This document shows, in pieces, positions 16,588-25,738 of a stretch of DNA of 64,000 nucleotides. The position numbers and the translations under genes are program-made. The stretch comes from Cypionkella sinensis. GTDB taxonomy: Bacteria; Pseudomonadota; Alphaproteobacteria; Rhodobacterales; Rhodobacteraceae. The notes beneath the pieces are model-generated. The model was not told the origin of the DNA, searched no databases, and saw nothing but the letters and a program-made list of their open reading frames with translations. Position 1 is the stretch's first letter. Every line of letters starts with the position of its first letter. The DNA is taken from assembly GCF_042646385.1 (NCBI RefSeq), contig NZ_JBHRTO010000001.1, positions 1-64,000 of the forward strand, given 5' to 3'.

Positions 16588-17316
16588 ATGTTTCCCATCC
16601 GCGATCATAACCCCTCTGGCCGCGCGCCCTATGTGACCTACGCGCTGCTGGTCGCCAATATCGCGATATTCGTGTTCTACTGGCTGAGCCTGCAAAGCGA
16701 TTACGCGCTGGCGGTGTTCTACTACACTTGGGGGCTGGTGCCTGCGCAGTTCATGCAGGGGCAGGGCTATGGCGGCCTGCTGACCCATATGTTCCTGCAC
16801 GGCGGCTGGATGCACTTGGCCGGTAACATGCTGTTTCTGTGGATATTTGGCGACAATCTGGAAGACCAGTTGGGCCATGTCCGCTATCTTCTGTTCTATC
16901 TAGCCTGTGGTCTGGCGGCGGCTGCGTTGCAGATCGCCGGTGACCCGTGGTTCGACGGCCCGCTGATCGGCGCATCCGGTGCGATTGCGGGGGTGTTGGG
17001 CGGCTATCTGATGCTGTTTCCCCGCGCCAAGGTCGATGTGCTGTTCATCTTCATCATCTTCTTCCGGGTGTTTTCGATCCCAGCATGGATCGTGCTGGGC
17101 GTGTGGTTCGCGATCCAATCGTTCAACGGCTATGCCGCCACCGCCGATGGCGTGGCCTATCTCGCCCATATCGGCGGCTTCATCGCTGGGGCCGTGCTGG
17201 TGTTGCCGGTGCTGATCCGGCGCAGGCTTTGGGCGCAGAACGACGGCAAACCCCCGCATCCGGCGGCGCAATACCCGATCAGCCCCAGCCGCATCCCGCG
17301 CGTGCCAAAGCGGTGA
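16588..17316 (+). CDS. Rhomboid-family intramembrane serine protease
   Basis: 242 residues, six hydrophobic segments. The rhomboid signature is intact: THMFLHGGWMHLAGNMLFLWIFG, GASGAIAGVLGGY with the catalytic Ser, and AYLAHIGGFIAGA with the catalytic His. A short basic C-terminal tail follows. Rhomboids cut single-pass membrane proteins within the bilayer. The gene stands alone, so no substrate can be inferred from context. Confidence 0.93.
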   Translation: MFPIRDHNPSGRAPYVTYALLVANIAIFVFYWLSLQSDYALAVFYYTWGLVPAQFMQGQGYGGLLTHMFLHGGWMHLAGNMLFLWIFGDNLEDQLGHVRYLLFYLACGLAAAALQIAGDPWFDGPLIGASGAIAGVLGGYLMLFPRAKVDVLFIFIIFFRVFSIPAWIVLGVWFAIQSFNGYAATADGVAYLAHIGGFIAGAVLVLPVLIRRRLWAQNDGKPPHPAAQYPISPSRIPRVPKR

Positions 17317-17440
17317 TCCCGAGCGCATTATCCGCCCAGAAATCGCGGCAAAACACTACATCTTGTGGAAATTGCCCCAAAACGCCGCGCAAAACACAAG
17401 TCATTCCCAGATGGGAAGGATTTTGCGCGCCAAGCCGGGC

Positions 17441-18229
17441 TTATGCGTCGCGGATGATCTTGGTCAGCGGCGCGAACAGGTTCTCGTTGGCGCAGATCAG
17501 CGCGCCCTTTTCCAGAATGTCATAGCCTTCGCGCACCGGGCCAATCAGGCCGCCCGCTTCTTTCACCAGCAGAATGCCCGCGGCGATGTCCCAGGTCTGC
17601 AACTCGCGCTCCCAATAGCCGTCAAAACGGCCCGCCGCGACATAAGCCAGATCCAGCGAGGCCACACCCCAGCGCCGCATCCCGGCGCAAGCGGGCATCA
17701 GGCGGGCCAGATCGGCCAAAGTCGCGGGCAGGGTTTTCTTGGTGCTGAACGGCACGCCCGTGGCAAACACCGCCTCATGCATCGCGCGACGGCCCGACAC
17801 CCGCAGGCGGCGGTCGTTCATCCACGCGCCCGAGCCTTTTTCGGCCCAGAACATCTCATCCTTGGCAGCATCGAACACCACAGCCGAGACGATCTCGCCC
17901 TTATGCTCCAGCGCGATGGAAATCGCCCAATGCGGCATCCCGTGCAGAAAGTTGGTGGTGCCATCCAACGGGTCAACGATCCAGCGCCGGGTCGGGTCTT
18001 GGCCCTCTTGCTCGCCGGTTTCTTCGCCCAGCCAGCCATAGGTCGGGCGGCCCCCCATCAGATCTTCCTTGATGATCCGCTCTGCCTCACGGTCGGCTTT
18101 GGTGACAAAATCACCGGGGCCTTTGGTCGAGACTTGCAGGTTCTCAACCTCGCGGAAGTCTTTCACCAGCGCTTTGCCAGCGCGGCGGGCCGCCTTGATC
18201 ATCAGGTTGAGGTTGGCACTGCCTTGCAT
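17441..18229 (-). CDS. suhB: Inositol monophosphatase family protein (SuhB-like)
   Basis: 262 residues from ATG 18229 (MQGSANLNLMIKAARRAGK), which has a CGGAG site; an upstream ATG at 18268 lacks one. Metal and phosphate motifs are intact: WLGEETGE, WIVDPLDGTTNFLHGMPHWAISIA and ELQTWDIAAGILLVKEAGG. The enzyme hydrolyses inositol-1-phosphate with Mg2+. In enterobacteria SuhB also works with ribosomal antitermination; whether that holds here is unknown. Confidence 0.92.
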   Translation of the reverse strand: MQGSANLNLMIKAARRAGKALVKDFREVENLQVSTKGPGDFVTKADREAERIIKEDLMGGRPTYGWLGEETGEQEGQDPTRRWIVDPLDGTTNFLHGMPHWAISIALEHKGEIVSAVVFDAAKDEMFWAEKGSGAWMNDRRLRVSGRRAMHEAVFATGVPFSTKKTLPATLADLARLMPACAGMRRWGVASLDLAYVAAGRFDGYWERELQTWDIAAGILLVKEAGGLIGPVREGYDILEKGALICANENLFAPLTKIIRDA

Positions 18230-18313
18230 GGGCGGACTCCGGTGATGGCTAAGGTGGGGGGCATACACGGGCGCGCGAAATTGCGCAAGGCAGCCGGGCG
18301 TTATCAGGGGCGG

Positions 18314-18350
18314 TTCAGTTCGCCCGATTCAGTTCGCCCGATTCAGTTCG
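18314..18350. repeat. 14-bp tandem repeat at the 3' end of the ABC-F gene
   Basis: The unit TTCAGTTCGCCCGA occurs at 18314-18327 and 18328-18341, with a partial third copy TTCAGTTCG at 18342-18350. The unit length is not a multiple of three, so gain or loss of a unit shifts the reading frame. The ABC-F stop codon (18329-18331) lies inside the repeat. Confidence 0.8.
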
Positions 18351-19843
18351 GAGGCAAAGAACGGCTCGGGGCTGTCCACCTCGATCAACCGCCGCTTTTC
18401 GATCTGCCAGAACCGCGACCCAACCGCCCGGATGAAATCGCGGTCATGGCTGACCAGCAGACAGGTGGCCCCTTGCGCGCAAAGCTCTTGCTGCAAGGCC
18501 TCTTGCCCCTCGATATCCAGATGGTTTGTCGGCTCGTCCAAGAGGTAAAAGTTCGGCTGCGACAGCCGCAACAACAGCATCGCCAACCGCGCCTTCTGCC
18601 CGCCCGAAAGCCGCCCCAGCGGGCGGGCTTGCCAATCGGGTTTAATGCCAGCCCCCGCCAGCAGCGTCTTGCTGGCCTGATCATTGGCAAACTGGCTGAC
18701 CAAAGCCTGTGGAGTGGTGTCGTCAGGCAGTTGCGCAAGGTTCTGATCGGAATACCCCAAGGCCAGCGTCGGCGCCGCCTTGACCGCCCCCTCGGCCCCT
18801 TGAACAGCCGCCAGCACCGCGCGGATCAGCTGCGATTTGCCCGCGCCATTCGCCCCCAAGATCACCACCCGGTCGCCGCGCTCGATCCATTTCTGCCCAG
18901 TCGAGAACAGCGCCCGCCCATCCGGCGTGGTGATCGCCGCCTCATTCAGCGCGATCAGCGCCTTGGCATGGGTGCCGGAATTGGCCAACCGGATCGCCCC
19001 TGCCGAAGCCTCACGATGGGCAGGGCGCGCACTTGCTTCCAGCTTCTCGGCGCGGTCTTTCAACTGCTTGGTCTTGGTGATCAGCAAATCCGATCCCGAA
19101 TTGATGCCGATGTTCTTCAACTTCGCAGCTTGGCGGCGCAACTGATCGGCCTTGTTCAGATCATTCTCAAACCGCCGCGCATCGGCCGCGTCAGCCTCCT
19201 CCAGTGCCATCCTCGCACTCGAGTAGGGCAGGGCAAACATACGGCTGGCACTCGCCCGCAGAAACAGGCTGCGGCTGGTCGCGGCATCCAGAAACGCACG
19301 GTCATGGCTGGTGGTGATCACGGCCACATCACGCGGCAGGGCCGCCAGCCAGCGTTGCAGCATACCGATGCGCGACAGGTCAAGGTGGTTGGTCGGCTCG
19401 TCCAGCAGATAAAGATCAGGCTCGCCCACCGCCGCCCGCGCCAGCAGCGCCGTGCGTTGCCAGCCCCCCGACAATGCGCCAAGCGGCGTATCGCGCAACG
19501 CTTCCGGCACCGCCAGATCATCCAGCACGATCTCAACCCGCCATGATTCGTATTCGGCCACCTCGGCAGGCAGCGCCGCCAGCGTTGCGGCACGCAAGCT
19601 CAGCGGCAGCAGCGCATCCGGCACATTCTGATCCACCAGCGCCAGTTTCAGCCCACGCGCGCGGGTGATCTCGCCCGCAGTCGGCTCTAACGCGCCACTC
19701 AGACAGCGCAGCAAGGATGATTTGCCGCGCCCATTCGCGGCGATCAGACCTATACGGTCGCCCGCCTCAAGGCTGAACGAAAGATCGGTGAACAGGGGTT
19801 GGCCAAGGGTCAGGCCCAAGGATTTGGTGGCAAGCAAGGTCAT
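18329..19843 (-). CDS. ABC-F family ATPase (two nucleotide-binding domains)
   Basis: 504 residues without membrane segments. Domain 1 has Walker A GLIAANGRGKSSLL, LSGGWQRTALLARA and LYLLDEPTNHLD. A charged linker follows at about 210-280, then domain 2 with VVILGANGAGKSQLI, LSGGQKARLAML and FYLLDEPTNHLD. ABC-F proteins act on the ribosome in translation or antibiotic protection rather than in transport. It is on the short side for the family, with no C-terminal extension. Its last residues (SELNRAN) are encoded by a 14-bp tandem repeat. Confidence 0.9.
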   Translation of the reverse strand: MTLLATKSLGLTLGQPLFTDLSFSLEAGDRIGLIAANGRGKSSLLRCLSGALEPTAGEITRARGLKLALVDQNVPDALLPLSLRAATLAALPAEVAEYESWRVEIVLDDLAVPEALRDTPLGALSGGWQRTALLARAAVGEPDLYLLDEPTNHLDLSRIGMLQRWLAALPRDVAVITTSHDRAFLDAATSRSLFLRASASRMFALPYSSARMALEEADAADARRFENDLNKADQLRRQAAKLKNIGINSGSDLLITKTKQLKDRAEKLEASARPAHREASAGAIRLANSGTHAKALIALNEAAITTPDGRALFSTGQKWIERGDRVVILGANGAGKSQLIRAVLAAVQGAEGAVKAAPTLALGYSDQNLAQLPDDTTPQALVSQFANDQASKTLLAGAGIKPDWQARPLGRLSGGQKARLAMLLLRLSQPNFYLLDEPTNHLDIEGQEALQQELCAQGATCLLVSHDRDFIRAVGSRFWQIEKRRLIEVDSPEPFFASELNRAN

Positions 19844-20042
19844 GAAGGTATCCGCGTTGAATATAGCGCAAAGGCGCCGTTAAGGGGCGGACAGGACAAC
19901 CTGCGATGCGGTTTGGGTCAGCCCTGCGACAAAGGCAGGGCAGATGCAGGGCCATAGGTGCGTGGGTGGCAGATCAAATGCATGGCACCCCCTCCTTTTG
20001 GCTGTGTGTGCTGGGGCAGGTTAGCGCCTGCCCAAGCAGAAA

Positions 20043-21569
20043 TCAATCATGCGCAACCGGGGCTTCACCGGGGGCCATGGTGCGCGGTTGCGCCTTGCGC
20101 AGGAACCACGCCAAGGGCAGCGCGCAAAGCGTGATCACCATCATCAGATAGAAATCGTCGATATAGCTGATCATCAGCGCTTGGGTCGAAACCAACCCCT
20201 CCATCTGCTGCAACGTGGTTGCGGTCAGCGTGCCGGGCGGCACCACCATGTTGAAATTCGGGTTGAAGGGCGAAATCGCGGTCGAAATGACCGAATGATT
20301 GATCTGCACATTGCGCGTCAGCATCAGCGTCACCATCGAAATCCCGATGGACGAGCCGATGTTGCGCACCAGCGAAAACAGGCTGGTGGCATCGGCGCGG
20401 TAGGCAGGGTCAATGGTGGCAAAGGCGATGGTCGAAAGCGGCACGAACACCAGCCCCAGGCCCAGCCCTTGCAAAACGCCGGTCCAGATCACCAGGGTCG
20501 AATCCATCTGTGGCGTGAACTGCGTCATGTAGTGCAGCGACGCCGCCGTCAGGATCAGCCCGACCGACACCAACAGCCGCGCATCGACCTTTTGCACCAA
20601 CCGCCCCACGGCGATCATCGAAATCATCGTCCCCACCCCGCGCGGGGCCATCACCATCCCGGTGGTGATGGTGGGATAGCCGAAGATTTTCGACAGCATC
20701 GGCGGCAGCAGCGCAAGACTGGCCAACAGAATGATGCCAATGATGAAGATAAACACCAGCCCGGTGGAAAAGTTGCGGTCCAGAAACATCCGCGGGTCAA
20801 GGAAGGGTTTGTCAGCGCCAAGGATATGGATGATGAAAATCCACATCCCCGTCAGCGTCAGGAACAGATAAAGCCAGATCTCGGCGGATGAGAACCAATC
20901 CACCTCGCCGCCCCGGTCCAGCATCAACTGCAAAGCGCCGATGCCCAGCGAAAGCATGGCAAAGCCAAAGAAATCAAACCGGCGCGGGCGGGTGACAGAT
21001 TTCGGCAGGTAAGCCGCACAACCCAGAAACGCGATGATGCCAACAGGCAGGTTGACGAAAAACACCCAACGCCAGCTAAAGCTTTCGGTCAGCCAGCCGC
21101 CCAAAGTCGGGCCGATGATCGGCCCCACCATGATGCCAGCCCCCCACAAGGCCATCGCTTGCCCCGCCTTTTCGCGCGGGTTGATGTCCAACAGGAAGGT
21201 CTGCGACAACGGCACGATAGCCGCGCCAAACACGCCTTGCAGCAGGCGGAACAGCACCATGGATGGCAGGCTCCATGCCAGGCCACAGGCGATAGAGGTG
21301 GCCACAAACCCAGCGATCGAGATCAAAAAGAACTCGCGCTTGCCGATGCGGTCAGAAATCCACCCCGTTGCCGGGGTCATGATGGCAGAAGCCACGATAT
21401 AGCTGGTCAGAACCCAAGTGATCGTGTCCTGCGACGCCCCAAGGTCGCCCGTCATGGTGGGCAGGGCGACGTTGGCGATGGTGGTATCCAGCACTTGCAT
21501 GATCGTCGCCAACATGATGGAAAGCGTGATCAAGCCCTTGTGCGGGACTTCGGTGCTGGGGGTGCTCAT
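20043..21569 (-). CDS. DHA2-family multidrug MFS permease (EmrB-like)
   Basis: 508 residues, about 14 hydrophobic segments. MFS motifs include GWISDRIGKREFFLIS after helix 2 and the antiporter-type motif GPTLGGWLTESFSWRWVFFVNLPVG in helix 5. EmrB-type permeases pump hydrophobic drugs out with protons and work with a periplasmic adaptor, here the gene just upstream (6 bp between stop and start). The operon reads marR, adaptor, permease. Substrates cannot be predicted. Confidence 0.92.
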   Translation of the reverse strand: MSTPSTEVPHKGLITLSIMLATIMQVLDTTIANVALPTMTGDLGASQDTITWVLTSYIVASAIMTPATGWISDRIGKREFFLISIAGFVATSIACGLAWSLPSMVLFRLLQGVFGAAIVPLSQTFLLDINPREKAGQAMALWGAGIMVGPIIGPTLGGWLTESFSWRWVFFVNLPVGIIAFLGCAAYLPKSVTRPRRFDFFGFAMLSLGIGALQLMLDRGGEVDWFSSAEIWLYLFLTLTGMWIFIIHILGADKPFLDPRMFLDRNFSTGLVFIFIIGIILLASLALLPPMLSKIFGYPTITTGMVMAPRGVGTMISMIAVGRLVQKVDARLLVSVGLILTAASLHYMTQFTPQMDSTLVIWTGVLQGLGLGLVFVPLSTIAFATIDPAYRADATSLFSLVRNIGSSIGISMVTLMLTRNVQINHSVISTAISPFNPNFNMVVPPGTLTATTLQQMEGLVSTQALMISYIDDFYLMMVITLCALPLAWFLRKAQPRTMAPGEAPVAHD

Positions 21570-21575
21570 GACGGA

Positions 21576-22700
21576 TTACTTCAAGAAGTCGGGCAGCAGA
21601 TCAGACAGGCTGCGGTGCCGCCCGGTATCGACCGAAACGCTTGCACTGACACCCGAGGCCAAACCGGCCACGTCAGCAGGGTTGTCCAGCCGCAGGGTCA
21701 CAGGCACGCGTTGCGTGACTTTCACCCAGTTGCCGGTGGCGTTCTGGGCGGGCAGCAGCGAAAACTCCGACCCCGTGCCAGCACCGATAGCCGCGACGGT
21801 GGCTTTGATCGTGCGGCCCGGATCGGCGTCAAAGGTCAGCTCTGCCGGGGCACCCACGGTGATACCTGCCAGTTGCGTCTCCTTGAAGTTCGCATCGACC
21901 CAGATGTCATCGGTCTGCACCAGTGCAAACAGGCTTTGGCCTGCGGCAACCATCTGGCCGGGTTTGAAGGACGAGGCTTGATAAATCACCCCATTCGCCG
22001 GGGCTTTGACCACCGCATTTGCATAGTTATAGGCGGCCTGTTCGCGGGCAATGATGGCCGAACGCACCGCCGGGTGATTGTCGGTCGGTATCAGCGGATC
22101 GCCCCCGATTGCGGCAAGCGCCGAGGCGACCGCCTGCTCGGCCAGATCGCGCTTGTCCAGCGCCGTGCGTTCATCATGCCGTGCGTCGATCAGGTTGGAA
22201 TCGGTGGCAACGCCCTTCGCTCCAAGGCTTTCCTGCCGCTGGCGTTCAATGCTCTGATAATCTGCCTCATCCTTGGCCAGTTGCAGATTGGCTTGGGCGG
22301 TGGCGTAGGCCAGTTTCAACTGCTCAACGCTGATGCGCGCAGCAGTCACGGCCGCATCAGCCTGCGCCTGCGCCAGTTTGAACGGCACCGGATCGACCTG
22401 AAACAACACATCGCCCGTCTTGACGGTCTGGTTGTCTTTCACAAAAACCTTGTCGATCCGTCCCGGCACCGAGGAGGCTACCGAGATCCGGGCCTGATGC
22501 AGGTACGCGTTTTCGGTTTCTTCATAGCGCCCGCCCATCAGCCAATAGCCGCCAGCGGCCAAAAGCAGCAGCAGCGGCCCTGCGATCATCAACACGCGGC
22601 GCTTTTTGCGCGGTGGCGGGGTCGGCGCTGCCGCTGGTGCCGCCACGGTGGGGGTGATCGGCGTGACAGTGGCCGGCGGATTGGTCGAGGTGGTCGTCAT
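21576..22700 (-). CDS. HlyD/EmrA-family periplasmic adaptor of the efflux pump
   Basis: 374 residues from ATG 22700, which starts 1 bp after the marR stop and has an AAGGA site inside the end of marR. A Pro/Thr-rich cytoplasmic N-terminus is followed by one membrane anchor (VLMIAGPLLLLLAAGGYWLMGG), a biotinyl-lipoyl-like half (VPGRIDKVFVKDNQTVKTGDVLFQVD), a coiled-coil hairpin of about 110 residues and the second half (VVKAPANGVIYQASSFKPGQMV). It should link the permease to an outer membrane channel, which is not encoded nearby. Confidence 0.92.
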   Translation of the reverse strand: MTTTSTNPPATVTPITPTVAAPAAAPTPPPRKKRRVLMIAGPLLLLLAAGGYWLMGGRYEETENAYLHQARISVASSVPGRIDKVFVKDNQTVKTGDVLFQVDPVPFKLAQAQADAAVTAARISVEQLKLAYATAQANLQLAKDEADYQSIERQRQESLGAKGVATDSNLIDARHDERTALDKRDLAEQAVASALAAIGGDPLIPTDNHPAVRSAIIAREQAAYNYANAVVKAPANGVIYQASSFKPGQMVAAGQSLFALVQTDDIWVDANFKETQLAGITVGAPAELTFDADPGRTIKATVAAIGAGTGSEFSLLPAQNATGNWVKVTQRVPVTLRLDNPADVAGLASGVSASVSVDTGRHRSLSDLLPDFLK

Positions 22701-22701
22701 A

Positions 22702-23163
22702 TCAAATGTCCTTAACATCTGCCGCTGCATCGCAGACGGCCCGAGACAGGGTTGTCGTCACCGAGGTCAGCCCGGCAATCAAAGCGGTGCGCGCTTCGGG
22801 CGGCAGGTCCGACAGCGCTTCGGCAAAAACGGAATCCGCCATTGCCTTCAGGTCATTACGGATCAGCATGGTCGAGGCCGTCGGCACGATCACCCGCACC
22901 CTGCGGTCTTCGGGATCAGGCTCGCGCGCGACCCATCCGGCTTGCTCCATCCGGTCTACCAGCCGAGAGACCGAGATCGGCTCGATCTCCAGCTTGTCGG
23001 CGATACGGGCCTGACTGGCCCGGCCTTCGCGCAGCACCACGGCGAGCAACCGCCATTGCGCCGAGGATAGGCCATACTCCGACGCCCGCTGTGCAAAGCG
23101 TTTGCGCACCAGACGGGAGGCGTCGTGCAGCAGGGGGCCAAGCTGATCTTGTGCAAAATTCAT
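22702..23163 (-). CDS. MarR-family regulator of the efflux operon
   Basis: 153 residues with a winged-helix MarR core: YGLSSAQWRLLAVVLREGRASQARIADKLEIEPISVSRLVDRMEQAGWVAREPDPEDRRVRVI. It is the first gene of the operon with the EmrAB-like pump and is almost contiguous with the adaptor gene. A self-regulated repressor relieved by pump substrates is the usual arrangement. The promoter region up to 23234 contains short AT-rich inverted sequences but I cannot define an operator. Confidence 0.88.
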   Translation of the reverse strand: MNFAQDQLGPLLHDASRLVRKRFAQRASEYGLSSAQWRLLAVVLREGRASQARIADKLEIEPISVSRLVDRMEQAGWVAREPDPEDRRVRVIVPTASTMLIRNDLKAMADSVFAEALSDLPPEARTALIAGLTSVTTTLSRAVCDAAADVKDI

Positions 23164-23234
23164 TGTGCATAGATATTATAAGCAGGCTTATTATTCCAAT
23201 GCGTTTCCTGCATGGCTGCGATGCAGCCTGCGCC

Positions 23235-24140
23235 CTAGCTGCGTTGCAGTTTCACCGCTTCCGAGCGGCCAAGTCGCAGGAAATGCCCGATGTAGGGCTT
23301 GGCCGCGTCTTCTTCGCGCGTGGCGGCGTAAAGCCGTTTGGTGATGCTGCCTGGCCCTAGTGGGCGGGTGACATAATCGGCATTGCTTTTGACATCGCGC
23401 AGCACCCAATCGGGCAACACCGCCACTCCGCGATTGCTGCCGACCAGCATCAGGATCACCGCCGTCAACTCGACCGGGCGCTGGGCGCGCGGCTCGATCT
23501 TGGCCGGGGTCAGCAGTTCGGTGAACACATCCAGTTTGTCGCGCGGCACCGGGTAGGTGATCAGCGTCTGATCGCGGAAATCTTCGGCCTCGATCATCAT
23601 CTTGGCGGCAAGCGGGTTCTGCACCGAGGCGATGAACATCGGATGATAGTCAAACAGTGGATTGAAGGTAATGCCCTGCAAAGGCTCGGGGTTGGACGAG
23701 ATCACCAGATCGACCTCCTCACGCAGCAACGCCGGAAAGCTGTCAAACGCCAACCCGGCGCGAATATCGACATCGACTTCCGGCCAAGCGTGGCGGAACA
23801 GTTCAAGCACCGGAAACAGCCAGTCAAAGCAGGCGTGGCACTGGATCGCGATGTGAAGCCGCCCGGTCTTGCCCGCTTGCAGCGCGCGGAATTCTTCCTC
23901 AAGCGCGGTGATTTCCGGCAAGATCCGCTCCGCCGCGCGCAGCATCCTGATCCCCGCCGCCGAAAGCGTCATCGGTTTGGAGCGGCGCACGAACAGCTCC
24001 ATCCCCACCTGCGCCTCCAGCCCTGCGACCTGATGCGACAGCGCCGATTGCGTCATGTTCATCAGGTCAGCCGCGCGGGCAAGTCCGCCTGCCTGATGGA
24101 TGGCGCGGATGGTGCGAAGATGGCGAAGCTCCAGATACAT
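23235..24140 (-). CDS. metR: MetR-type LysR-family regulator
   Basis: 301 residues from ATG 24140 (MYLELRHLRTIRAIHQAGG); an in-frame TTG at 24146 is a weaker choice. An N-terminal helix-turn-helix (ARAADLMNMTQSALSHQVAGLEAQVG) precedes a LysR effector domain. It is divergent from metF, and the shared intergenic region contains a TGAA-N5-TTCA site, the consensus known for MetR. MetR activates methionine synthesis genes with homocysteine as coinducer. The identification rests on family resemblance, the metF partner and that site. Confidence 0.85.
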   Translation of the reverse strand: MYLELRHLRTIRAIHQAGGLARAADLMNMTQSALSHQVAGLEAQVGMELFVRRSKPMTLSAAGIRMLRAAERILPEITALEEEFRALQAGKTGRLHIAIQCHACFDWLFPVLELFRHAWPEVDVDIRAGLAFDSFPALLREEVDLVISSNPEPLQGITFNPLFDYHPMFIASVQNPLAAKMMIEAEDFRDQTLITYPVPRDKLDVFTELLTPAKIEPRAQRPVELTAVILMLVGSNRGVAVLPDWVLRDVKSNADYVTRPLGPGSITKRLYAATREEDAAKPYIGHFLRLGRSEAVKLQRS

Positions 24141-24147
24141 GCGCAAC

Positions 24148-24183
24148 TTTCATCATTATGGTGAAAACTATGAATTGGATTCA
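24148..24183. promoter_or_regulatory. MetR operators between metR and metF
   Basis: TGAA-TTGGA-TTCA (24171-24183) is an exact match to the MetR consensus TGAANNNNNTTCA. A second inverted pair, TTTCA (24148-24152) and TGAAA (24162-24166), lies next to it on the metR side. Both are within 85 bp of the metF start. Confidence 0.7.
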
Positions 24184-24230
24184 ATTTATGCGCTCTGTCA
24201 TAAACAGGTCAAGCAAAAGGAGCCTACCCC

Positions 24231-25109
24231 ATGTCTGCACCGCGCATTTCGTTCGAATTCTTCCCGCCGCAAAGCTTGGACGCTGCGTTCAAACTGTGGG
24301 AAACTGTGCAGGTGCTGGCCCCGATGCAACCGAATTTCGTCAGCGTCACCTATGGCGCAGGCGGCACCACCCGCAAGCTGACGCATGAAGCGGTCGGCAC
24401 GATCAAGCGCAACTACGGGCTGAACGTGGCCGCACATCTGACCTGCGTTGATGCCAGTCGCGCCGAAACCCTTGAGATTGCTCAGGCTTATGCCGATGTG
24501 GGCGTCACCGAGATCGTGGCGTTGCGTGGCGATGCCCCGAAAGGCGCAGACCGTTTCACCCCGCATCCGCAAGGCTTTGCCGACTCGGCCGAACTGGTCG
24601 CCGCCTTGGCGAAAACCGGAAAATTCAACATCCGCGTCGGCGCCTATCCCGAACCGCACCCGGATGCCGCCGACCGTTTCGCCGATGTCACTTGGTTGAA
24701 GCGCAAGATTGACGCCGGGGCCAGCAGCGCCATCACGCAGTTTTTCTTCGAAGCCGATACGTTCTTCCGCTTCCGCGATGCCTGCGTGAAGGCTGGCATC
24801 ACCGCCCCGATCATCCCCGGCATCTTGCCGATCCAGTCGTGGGACGGCACCAAGAAATTTGCCGCCCGCTGCGGCACCACGATCCCGCAGCGGCTGGACG
24901 AAGGCTTTGCCGCCGCCAAGCGTGACGGGCGCGAAGACCTACTGGCGCTGACCCAATGCACGACGCTTTGCAGCCGTCTGATCGAAGGTGGGGTTGAAGA
25001 TCTGCACTTCTACACCCTCAACCGCCCGGAACTGACGCGCGAAGTCGTGCGCGCCTTGGGCATCGCGCCTGAACTCTCCCCGCAAATCGCACTCGAAAAG
25101 GTCGCTTAA
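24231..25109 (+). CDS. metF: 5,10-methylenetetrahydrofolate reductase
   Basis: 292 residues, the normal length of bacterial MetF. It begins MSAPRISFEFFPPQSLDAAFKLWE after a strong AAGGAG site, has the FAD-barrel motifs FVSVTYGAGGTTRKLTHE and RGDAPKG, and ends in LHFYTLNRPELTREVVRALG. It reduces methylene-THF to 5-methyl-THF with NAD(P)H, supplying the methyl group for methionine synthase. It is divergent from metR and is followed by a strong terminator. Confidence 0.96.
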   Translation: MSAPRISFEFFPPQSLDAAFKLWETVQVLAPMQPNFVSVTYGAGGTTRKLTHEAVGTIKRNYGLNVAAHLTCVDASRAETLEIAQAYADVGVTEIVALRGDAPKGADRFTPHPQGFADSAELVAALAKTGKFNIRVGAYPEPHPDAADRFADVTWLKRKIDAGASSAITQFFFEADTFFRFRDACVKAGITAPIIPGILPIQSWDGTKKFAARCGTTIPQRLDEGFAAAKRDGREDLLALTQCTTLCSRLIEGGVEDLHFYTLNRPELTREVVRALGIAPELSPQIALEKVA

Positions 25110-25160
25110 GCGTTAACGTCTCCCTGACGGCAGGTCCCCCAGGACCGGCGGCCTCACTCG

Positions 25161-25191
25161 CGCGCCTCCCCCCACGGGAGGCGCGTTTTTT
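25161..25191 (+). terminator. Rho-independent terminator of metF
   Basis: A 10-bp perfect stem CGCGCCTCCC/GGGAGGCGCG (25161-25170, 25176-25185), 5-base loop and six T residues, 51 bp after the metF stop. Confidence 0.9.
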
Positions 25192-25249
25192 CATAGGCGG
25201 AGGCGGGCAGGATGCGGTAAAGCTTGGAAAATATCGCAAGGATGCCCCC

Positions 25250-25687
25250 ATGAAGCCGATTTTCGTTCTGAACGGTCCGAACCTGAACATGCTTGGCCTG
25301 CGCCAGCCCGAGATTTACGGGCAGGAAACCTTGGCCGATGTGGTGGCGCAACTTACCGACTTGGCCGCCACACTGGGGGTCAGCATCGACTGCATGCAGT
25401 CGAACCACGAAGGTCAGTTGGTAGATTGGATTCAAGGCGCGCGCGGGGTGGCGGCGGGGATCATCATCAATCCCGGCGCCTATTCGCATACGTCCATTGC
25501 CATTCTGGACGCGCTCAATCTGTTCGAAGGCGTGGTGCTTGAGGTGCATATCTCGAACATCCACAAACGCGAGGCGTTCCGGCATCATTCCTTCGTCTCG
25601 GGTCGTGCCGAGGGCGTGATCGCGGGCTTTGGCACCGAGGGCTATCTGCTGGCTTTGCGGCGGATGGCTTCGGTTCTGAAGCGTTAG
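25250..25687 (+). CDS. aroQ: Type II 3-dehydroquinate dehydratase
   Basis: 145 residues, the standard type II size. Active-site motifs are intact: NGPNLNMLGLRQPEIYG (with the lid Tyr), SNHEGQLVDWIQ, IINPGAYSHTSIAILDAL and VHISNIHKREAFRHHS. It dehydrates 3-dehydroquinate to 3-dehydroshikimate in the shikimate pathway as a dodecamer. It stands between the metF terminator and the AMP-ligase gene. Confidence 0.96.
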   Translation: MKPIFVLNGPNLNMLGLRQPEIYGQETLADVVAQLTDLAATLGVSIDCMQSNHEGQLVDWIQGARGVAAGIIINPGAYSHTSIAILDALNLFEGVVLEVHISNIHKREAFRHHSFVSGRAEGVIAGFGTEGYLLALRRMASVLKR

Positions 25688-25705
25688 GGCGATGGTTGGG
25701 TGGGA

Positions 25706-25738
25706 GCCTCCGGCGGGAGTATTTAGGCCAAGATGAAG
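25706..25738 (+). repeat. Intergenic repeat family A, copy 1
   Basis: GCCTCCGGCGGGAGTATTT followed by a GCCAAGATGAAG segment. Copies with the same layout lie at 34728-34760 (minus), 34781-34814 and 57829-57862. The CTCC/GGAG part can form a small hairpin. The ATG in this copy is the start codon position of the next gene. Confidence 0.8.

Noticed and set aside
17363..19546. Plus-strand frame of 727 codons
   Set aside because: Antisense to the inositol phosphatase and ABC-F genes. The composition (Arg, Gln, His, Pro) is that of a shadow frame, and it would cross two real genes and the gap between them.
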